Shown here: piece by piece, positions 58,979 to 64,000 of the stretch
Layout: every line of letters starts with the position of its first letter
Position numbering within the stretch: the stretch's first letter is position 1
NCBI RefSeq assembly: GCF_016862275.1
Contig: NZ_BOMQ01000008.1
Coordinates: forward strand, 310,001 to 374,000
Direction: 5' to 3'
Length of the DNA stretch: 64,000 nt
Source of the DNA: Actinoplanes nipponensis
GTDB lineage: Bacteria; Actinomycetota; Actinomycetes; Mycobacteriales; Micromonosporaceae
Notes under the pieces: model-generated
Databases searched by the model: none
Told to the model about the DNA's origin: nothing
The model's input: only the letters and a program-made list of their open reading frames with translations
Translations under genes and position numbers: made by a program

Positions 58979-60931
58979 GTGAATCGTCGAAACCCCTTGA
59001 TCGTGGCGCTGGCGGCCGGAACCTTCGCCGCGTCAGCCATGGTCGCCGTGGCCGGACAGGCCAGTGCCCAGCCGACCGACCCGGCTGCGGTCGCCCGGCT
59101 CGCCGCCGACAAGGCTGACGCGCTGGTCGCCAGTCGACCCGCCGTTCTGCAGGCCACCGCGAACGAGACCTTCCGCAAGGGCGCGGTCATCTCCTCCAGC
59201 GGCCTCAACTACGTCCCGTACAACCGGATCTACAAGGGCCTTCCGGTGCAGGGCGGTGACTTCGTCATCGCGACGGACTCGGCCGGCAACACCGTGGCGA
59301 CCTCGGTGGCGCAGAGCCGGCCCATCGGTGACATCGCGACCACCCCGAAGCTGACCGACGCCGCCGCGCTGAAGATCGCCAAGGGCGAGCTCAAGACGGT
59401 GTCGGGCGTGGAGGCCACCAACCTGATCGTGTCCGCCGTGGACGGCCAGCCGGCCGCGCTGGCTTGGCAGTCGACGATCCGCGGCACCAGCGCCGAGGGC
59501 CCGAGCCGGCTCACCGTCGACGTCGATGCCCTCACCGGCAAGGTGTTGCGCACCTACGAGCACGTCACCGACGTGGCCGGCACCGGCACGGGCTGGATCA
59601 ACGGCTCGGTCTCGCTGAACACCACCCAGTCCGGGTCCACGTACAGCCTGAAGGACCCGACGATCACGAGCCTGAGCTGCCAGGACGCCGCCACCAACAC
59701 CACCTTCAGCGGCCCCGACAACGTTTGGGGCAACGGCTCCGGCACCAGCAAGGAGACCGGCTGCGTCGACGGGCTCTACGTCGCGCAGAAGCAGACCGCG
59801 ATGCTGTCCTCGTGGCTCGGCCGCAACGGCGCGAACGGCAGCGGCGGCGCGTGGCCGATCCGGGTCGGCCTGAACCAACAGAACGCCTACTACGACGGCA
59901 GCCAGGTCCAGATCGGCAAGAACACCGCCGGCCAGTGGATCTCCTCCGCGGACGTGCTCGGCCACGAACTCGGCCACGGCATCGACGACACCACCCCGGG
60001 CGGCATCTCCGGCAACGGCACCCAGGAGTTCGTCGCCGACACCTTCGGCGCGGCCACCGAGGCGTTCGCCAACAACCCGAACGACCCCCCGGACTACCTG
60101 GTCGGCGAAGAGATCAACCTGGTCGGCAGCGGCCCGATCCGCAACATGTACAACCCCTCCGCCGTGGGCGACGCGAACTGCTACTCGAGCAGCACCCCGG
60201 GCAGCGAGGTGCACGCGGCGGCCGGTCCCGGCAACCACTGGTTCTACCTGCTCGCGCAGGGCACCGGCGGCAACGGCCAGCCCGCTAGCAGCACGTGCAA
60301 CAACACCACGATCACCGGTGTGGGCATCCAGACCGCTATGAAGATCATGTACAACGCGATGCTGCTGAAGACCTCCAGCTCGTCGTACCTGAAGTACCGC
60401 ACCTGGACGTTGACCGCGGCCAAGAACCTCACCCCGGGCAACTGCACCAACTTCAACACGGTCAAGGCGGCCTGGAACGCGGTCAGCGTGCCGGCCCAGT
60501 CGGCCGACCCGACCTGCAGCGGCGGCACCACGCCGCCGACGACCTCGCCGACCCCGACCACCAGCCCGACCGGCACCCCGGGCGGTTGCACGGGCAGCAA
60601 CGCCACTCGCGTCACCATCCCCGACGCCGGCGCCGCCGTCACCAGCAGCATCACCATCAGCGGCTGCAACCGGGCCCCGTCGACCAACTCCTCGGTGTCG
60701 GTGAACATCATTCACACCTACCGCGGTGACGTCAGGGTCGACCTGGTGGCGCCGGACGGCACCGTCTACAACATCAAGTCCTCGTCGGCCTCGGACAGCG
60801 CGGACAACATCATCCTCACCGACAGCGGCGACCTCTCGAGCGAGACCGCGAACGGCACCTGGAAGCTCAGGGCGCAGGATGTGTACTCCGGCGACACCGG
60901 ATACATCAGCAGCTGGAGCCTGACCCTCTGA
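58979..60931 (+). CDS. Secreted M4 thermolysin-like metalloprotease with P-domain
   Basis: 650 residues. A signal peptide (about 1-30, ASAQ) is followed by an FTP/PepSY propeptide (about 50-190) and the M4 catalytic domain with HELGHGI (zinc His329 and His333, catalytic Glu330). A Glu about 20 residues later in TQEFVADTFGAATE is the expected third ligand. A Pro/Thr linker and a C-terminal proprotein-convertase P-domain come last (about 545-650, IPDAGAAVTSSITISGC to GTWKLRAQDVYSGDTG). Start GTG 58979 behind AGGAGAGGA. An exported degradative enzyme activated by propeptide cleavage. Confidence 0.92.
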   Translation: MNRRNPLIVALAAGTFAASAMVAVAGQASAQPTDPAAVARLAADKADALVASRPAVLQATANETFRKGAVISSSGLNYVPYNRIYKGLPVQGGDFVIATDSAGNTVATSVAQSRPIGDIATTPKLTDAAALKIAKGELKTVSGVEATNLIVSAVDGQPAALAWQSTIRGTSAEGPSRLTVDVDALTGKVLRTYEHVTDVAGTGTGWINGSVSLNTTQSGSTYSLKDPTITSLSCQDAATNTTFSGPDNVWGNGSGTSKETGCVDGLYVAQKQTAMLSSWLGRNGANGSGGAWPIRVGLNQQNAYYDGSQVQIGKNTAGQWISSADVLGHELGHGIDDTTPGGISGNGTQEFVADTFGAATEAFANNPNDPPDYLVGEEINLVGSGPIRNMYNPSAVGDANCYSSSTPGSEVHAAAGPGNHWFYLLAQGTGGNGQPASSTCNNTTITGVGIQTAMKIMYNAMLLKTSSSSYLKYRTWTLTAAKNLTPGNCTNFNTVKAAWNAVSVPAQSADPTCSGGTTPPTTSPTPTTSPTGTPGGCTGSNATRVTIPDAGAAVTSSITISGCNRAPSTNSSVSVNIIHTYRGDVRVDLVAPDGTVYNIKSSSASDSADNIILTDSGDLSSETANGTWKLRAQDVYSGDTGYISSWSLTL

Positions 60932-60950
60932 GGTCGGACCCTCCCCGAAC

Positions 60951-60979
60951 GGGCCGGTGCCGCAAGGCGCCGGCCCTTT
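60951..60979 (+). terminator. Terminator of the protease gene
   Basis: GGGCCGGTGCC and GGCGCCGGCCC pair over 11 positions (one G-U) around a GCAA loop, followed by TTT, 20 bases after the stop. Confidence 0.85.
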
Positions 60980-61050
60980 CGCGTACGCCCACAGCCCGCC
61001 CGGCCGGCGTGCCGGAACGCGCTCTTGTGCGGCGGGTTGACACTCGAGAG

Positions 61051-61638
61051 ATGGGGCTCAGGCGGTGGGTCGGCGGTGTGGTGCGCGGATGGCAGGATCA
61101 GGAGTTCGTGCTCGTCTCGGCGGTGCCGGCGCAGGAAGCCCGGCGGCGGCTGGAAGCGGCGCTCGTGAGCGGGGCGCAGGCGTTCCGACGAGCGGCAATG
61201 ATGGTCCCCGACGACCGGCTGGTGTACGGCCACGTCAGCGACGACGGATTCCGGCTGAGGCTGCTGCGGGTCCGGTTCTCGCGCCACCTGCGGCTGCCGT
61301 CACTACGGGGAGAGATCGTGGCGGTCCCGGCCGGTTGTGAGATCCGGTGCACGCTGGTCGGCGGCCGGCCGGGTCGGGGGCTGTTCTGGGCCGGGGTCAT
61401 CGTCGGCTCGCTGATCGCGCTGCTCGGTGTCTACGACACGGTCGCGCCGCTGGTGCTCGGATCGTTCCGGGAGGCGTTGATCGGGCCGGTGATCGTCGGC
61501 GTCGGCGCGGCGATCGCGCTCCTGGGAGCCGGTCTGGCCTGGATGGTGCGGGGAGTGAACCGGACCGACGGCACGTACCTGTGTTCCTGGGTGGCCGAGA
61601 AGCTGGAGGGCTCCCCGCCCCCTGAGGGCTGCAAATGA
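61051..61638 (+). CDS. Membrane protein, unknown
   Basis: 195 residues from ATG 61051 (GAGAG directly upstream; the frame is open to 61009). The N-terminal half is soluble and mixed (VVRGWQDQEFVLVSAVPAQE, PDDRLVYGHVSDDGFRLRLL). Two helices (about 112-130 and 145-170) follow, and then a short tail with one Cys near the end. No family recognised; possibly a membrane-bound START-like or PH-like protein. Confidence 0.6.
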   Translation: MGLRRWVGGVVRGWQDQEFVLVSAVPAQEARRRLEAALVSGAQAFRRAAMMVPDDRLVYGHVSDDGFRLRLLRVRFSRHLRLPSLRGEIVAVPAGCEIRCTLVGGRPGRGLFWAGVIVGSLIALLGVYDTVAPLVLGSFREALIGPVIVGVGAAIALLGAGLAWMVRGVNRTDGTYLCSWVAEKLEGSPPPEGCK

Positions 61639-61778
61639 GTCGCCGGATACCTCCCCATCGGCCGGAAGCACGACAGAACCGCGGCCGCCGACCATCCATA
61701 CTGTCTCGCGACGGGCCACGAGGCCTGACGGCCGTTGGGGGACGGCCGTTGTCGATGTCATGACAAAAGGGGGATGCC

Positions 61779-61970
61779 GTGAAGATGGGACGCCGTAGGT
61801 CCGCTGTCCTGTGTGGTCTGGCTGCGCTGTTGGCCGCAGTGCTCGGTGTGGCGAACGCGGTGGGGGGCTCGCCGTCGGTGCAGAGCAGCGGGGATACGGG
61901 CGGCACCACCGCCTGTGGCGTCACCTCCGCCGAGTACTCCCAGGCTCCGAAGGACTGCGACGCGGTCTGA
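61779..61970 (+). CDS. Small secreted peptide with two Cys
   Basis: 63 residues from GTG 61779 with AGGGGG upstream. A signal peptide (RRRSAVLCGLAALLAAVLGV) is followed by a Ser/Gly-rich mature part of about 35 residues with two Cys that could form one disulfide. Too short for an enzyme; a secreted factor or a signal is possible. It converges on the regulator gene across a 26-base gap. Confidence 0.55.
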   Translation: MKMGRRRSAVLCGLAALLAAVLGVANAVGGSPSVQSSGDTGGTTACGVTSAEYSQAPKDCDAV

Positions 61971-61996
61971 CCGCGGAAGGCGGACCGGAGAGCGCA

Positions 61997-64000
61997 TCAG
62001 GCCGACGCGAACGCCTGGTCCAGCAACTGCTGGGCCAGGCGTTCGCCCGCCGGGCGGCCGATCCGGCGGTACGTGGCCAGCGCCTGCTCGGCGTGCCGGG
62101 CCGCCTCGGCCGGCGTGGCGGCGCCGGTGAGCGCCGCCGCGGCCACCACCGTCAGGGCGTCGGCCTCGAGCAGGCCGAATCCCGTACGCCGGGTGACCTC
62201 GAGCGCCTCCACCGCCTGCTCGTAGGCGTCGGTGTGCCGGCCGGCCGCGAGGTCGGCCTCGGCCAGCCCGATCAGCGCGGCCGCGACGCCCTTGCCATGT
62301 CCCACCTCGCCGGCGAGGCGCAGCGCGTCGCGGTGCTGTGCCCCGGCGCCTTCCCGGTCGCCGAGGCTCAGCGCGATGCTGCCGAGCAGGTTGTGCGCGT
62401 CGGCCTGGATCCGCTGATCGCCGACGTCGACGGCCACCTCGAGTCCCGACCGGGCCAGCCGCGCCGCGAGGGCGTGGTCGTGGGCGTCGCGGCTCGCCTC
62501 ACCCATGTTGACCATTGTGTCCGCCTCGCCCTCGCGGCTGCCGGCTTCCCGGTGCAGGTCCAGGGCGCGGTCGAACTCCGCCCGGGCCGCGGCGATCCGG
62601 CCGGCGCCGAGGTGGGCGTACCCGAGGCTGTTGTGCATCATCGCCCGGCCGTTGACGGAGCCGAGCTCGCGGTAGATGGCCATGCCCTCGGCGAGCCGGG
62701 CGATCCCCTCGGCCAGCTCTCCCGACTCGATCAGCACGTTGCCGAGGTTGCCGAGGCTGACGGCCTCTCCGCCGCGCCCGCCGGTGTCCCGGTAGATCGC
62801 CAGCGCCTGCCGGTGGTGCTCGGCGGCGTCGGCGAGCCGGCCCTGGTCGCGGTACAGGTTCGCGATGCTGCCGAGCGCAGCCGCCTCCCCCTGACGCCAA
62901 CCGGCCCGTCCCGCGTCGACCCGGGCCCGGGCGAAGTGCTCAACGGCGGCGTCGTGCCGGGACAACGACCGGTACGCCTGGGCGAGCGACAGGTGCGCCG
63001 CGGCCCGGCCGTGCGGGTCACCGGCCGCCTCCGCGGCGGCCAGCCCGCCCGCGGCGGTCGTCAGCCAGTCCTCGGCGTACCGGCGGGTCCAGAAGTAGCC
63101 GCGCAGCGTGTCGGCCAGCAGCCAGCTGCAGCGGCGCAGCGCGTCGATCCCGGCCCCGTGGCGGACCAGCGCGACCATGGTCGACCGCTCGGCATCCAGC
63201 CAGGCCAGGGCCGCGGCCGCGCCGCTGAACGTCAGGCCCGCCCGCCCCCGCGCGAGTGGGGGCAGGCGCTGCATCTGCGGATAGAGCAGGGTCGCGGCGG
63301 CGCCGGCGGTACGCAGGTGGCACTCGTACAGGCGCAGCAGCGCGGACTCCCGCTCGGCGGCGGTGTCCTCGAGTTCGGCGAGCTCGGCGGCGTACAGGTG
63401 CAGCAGGTCGTGCCAGGCGTAGCGGCCGGGGGTGAGTTCCTCGATCAGGTGCGCGTCGGCCAGCTCGGACAGCAGCGTCCGCGTCGGGGCCGGGTCGAGG
63501 TCGGCGAGCGCGGCGGCCGCCGGCAGCGTCAGCTCGGCCATCGGCACCAGGCCGGCCAGCCGGAACAGCCGGGACGCCTTCGGCTTCAGCGCGGCGTACG
63601 AGAGGTCGAAGGCCGCGCGCACCGCGGACTGCTCGTCGCCCGGCACGGCCAGCATGGTGAGCCGGTTCCCGGCGCTGAGTTCCTCGACCAGGTCGGCGAC
63701 CGGGCGCCGGGGCCGGCACACCAGGTGCGCGGCGGCGATCCGCAGCGGCAACGGCAGCCGGCCGCACAGTCGCGCCAGTTCGGCGGTCGCCGCCGGGTCA
63801 TCCGTCGCGCGGGCGCCCACCAGCCCGTTGAGCAGCGCCTGGGCGCCCTCCGGGGTGAGCTCGCCGAGCGTCAGCGGGCGGGCGCCGTCCCGCGCGATCA
63901 GGCCGGCGAGCCGGTCGCGGCTGGTGACCAGCGTGACGCAGTGGGCGCCGCCGGGCAGCAGCGGGCGGATCGTGTCCACGCCGGCGGCGTTGTCGAGGAC
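61997..64000 (-). CDS. NB-ARC/TPR regulator, C-terminal part (cut by right edge)
   Basis: At least 667 residues, open to the edge. The first visible residues (VLDNAAGVDTIRPLLPGG) are the Walker B region of an NB-ARC-type ATPase. Winged-helix-like segments follow (RLCGRLPLPLRIAAAHL, AAFDLSYAALKPKASRLFRL), then about ten TPR units (GSIANLYRDQGRLADAAEHH, LGNLGNVLIESGELAEGIAR). This is the central and C-terminal architecture of AfsR/SARP regulators; the SARP DNA-binding domain would lie outside the window. It probably activates a specialised-metabolite or developmental cluster to the right. Confidence 0.8.
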   Translation of the reverse strand, partial: VLDNAAGVDTIRPLLPGGAHCVTLVTSRDRLAGLIARDGARPLTLGELTPEGAQALLNGLVGARATDDPAATAELARLCGRLPLPLRIAAAHLVCRPRRPVADLVEELSAGNRLTMLAVPGDEQSAVRAAFDLSYAALKPKASRLFRLAGLVPMAELTLPAAAALADLDPAPTRTLLSELADAHLIEELTPGRYAWHDLLHLYAAELAELEDTAAERESALLRLYECHLRTAGAAATLLYPQMQRLPPLARGRAGLTFSGAAAALAWLDAERSTMVALVRHGAGIDALRRCSWLLADTLRGYFWTRRYAEDWLTTAAGGLAAAEAAGDPHGRAAAHLSLAQAYRSLSRHDAAVEHFARARVDAGRAGWRQGEAAALGSIANLYRDQGRLADAAEHHRQALAIYRDTGGRGGEAVSLGNLGNVLIESGELAEGIARLAEGMAIYRELGSVNGRAMMHNSLGYAHLGAGRIAAARAEFDRALDLHREAGSREGEADTMVNMGEASRDAHDHALAARLARSGLEVAVDVGDQRIQADAHNLLGSIALSLGDREGAGAQHRDALRLAGEVGHGKGVAAALIGLAEADLAAGRHTDAYEQAVEALEVTRRTGFGLLEADALTVVAAAALTGAATPAEAARHAEQALATYRRIGRPAGERLAQQLLDQAFASA

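Noticed and set aside
1..64000. tRNA, rRNA, insertion sequences, phage or integrative-element genes
   Set aside because: No tRNA-like cloverleaf, transposase, integrase or direct-repeat boundary was recognised by reading; a dedicated scan was not possible.

Overview
The window looks like chromosomal DNA of a very high-GC filamentous actinomycete. Codon third positions are almost all G or C, GTG (and one TTG) starts are common, and TTA codons are nearly absent. The gene families fit the Micromonosporaceae (Actinoplanes/Micromonospora type): CU044_5270, HXXEE, ASCH, an AfsR-like NB-ARC/TPR regulator, GH44, a thermolysin with a P-domain, and TIR-WD40. The genus is inferred from gene content. I saw no rRNA, tRNA, CRISPR array, transposase or phage gene. 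About 62 genes are called.

Layout. 1-11.7 kb: tail of an unidentified protein, two membrane proteins, SDR and glycosyltransferase genes, an ECF sigma factor with its CU044_5270 partner, RidA, a beta-propeller, a membrane M48-like peptidase coupled to a small protein, and a secreted protein. 11.8-18.4 kb: a carbohydrate locus, with a secreted glycosidase-lectin, a LacI regulator, three 12-bp operators around a good promoter, an ABC sugar transporter ruined by in-frame deletions, and an intact GH63-like hydrolase. 18.4-25.3 kb: acetyltransferase, MMPL exporter divergent from a two-component pair, and an HXXEE membrane protein divergent from its probable TetR regulator across a perfect 10-bp inverted repeat. 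25.3-31.3 kb: a divergent sulfur-type cluster with an ArsR-rhodanese fusion, a 56-residue coupled protein, a METTL7-like methyltransferase, an MBL-rhodanese-rhodanese protein, two MFS transporters and an SRPBCC protein. 31.4-36 kb: small proteins, STAS protein, XRE-cupin regulator divergent from a CPYC flavoprotein, TSP3 calcium-binding protein. 36.4-43 kb: GH44 endoglucanase, a 1081-residue TIR/coiled-coil/double WD40 protein, and a secreted propeller. 43.1-49 kb: MarR, a 72-residue protein, a glycolipid-binding-like protein, NDH-2, glucose 1-dehydrogenase and GH15, which read as one glucose-oxidation operon. 49-58.7 kb: two genes broken by in-frame TAG codons (MBL hydrolase, ASCH protein), Nudix, Ppx/GppA, HD, a CopB-type ATPase behind a CsoR-like operator, and small hypotheticals. 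58.9-64 kb: thermolysin-like protease behind a CebR-like box, small membrane and secreted proteins, and an NB-ARC/TPR regulator cut by the right edge.

How the genes work together. The two most interesting units are the divergent sulfur cluster at 25.3-31.3 kb, which may pair persulfide oxidation with thiol methylation and export, and the glucose-oxidation operon at 43.1-49 kb. The most unusual feature is gene decay: the sugar ABC transporter and an MBL gene carry several in-frame internal deletions, and two genes carry clean in-frame amber codons, while the flanking promoter, operators and hydrolases look intact.
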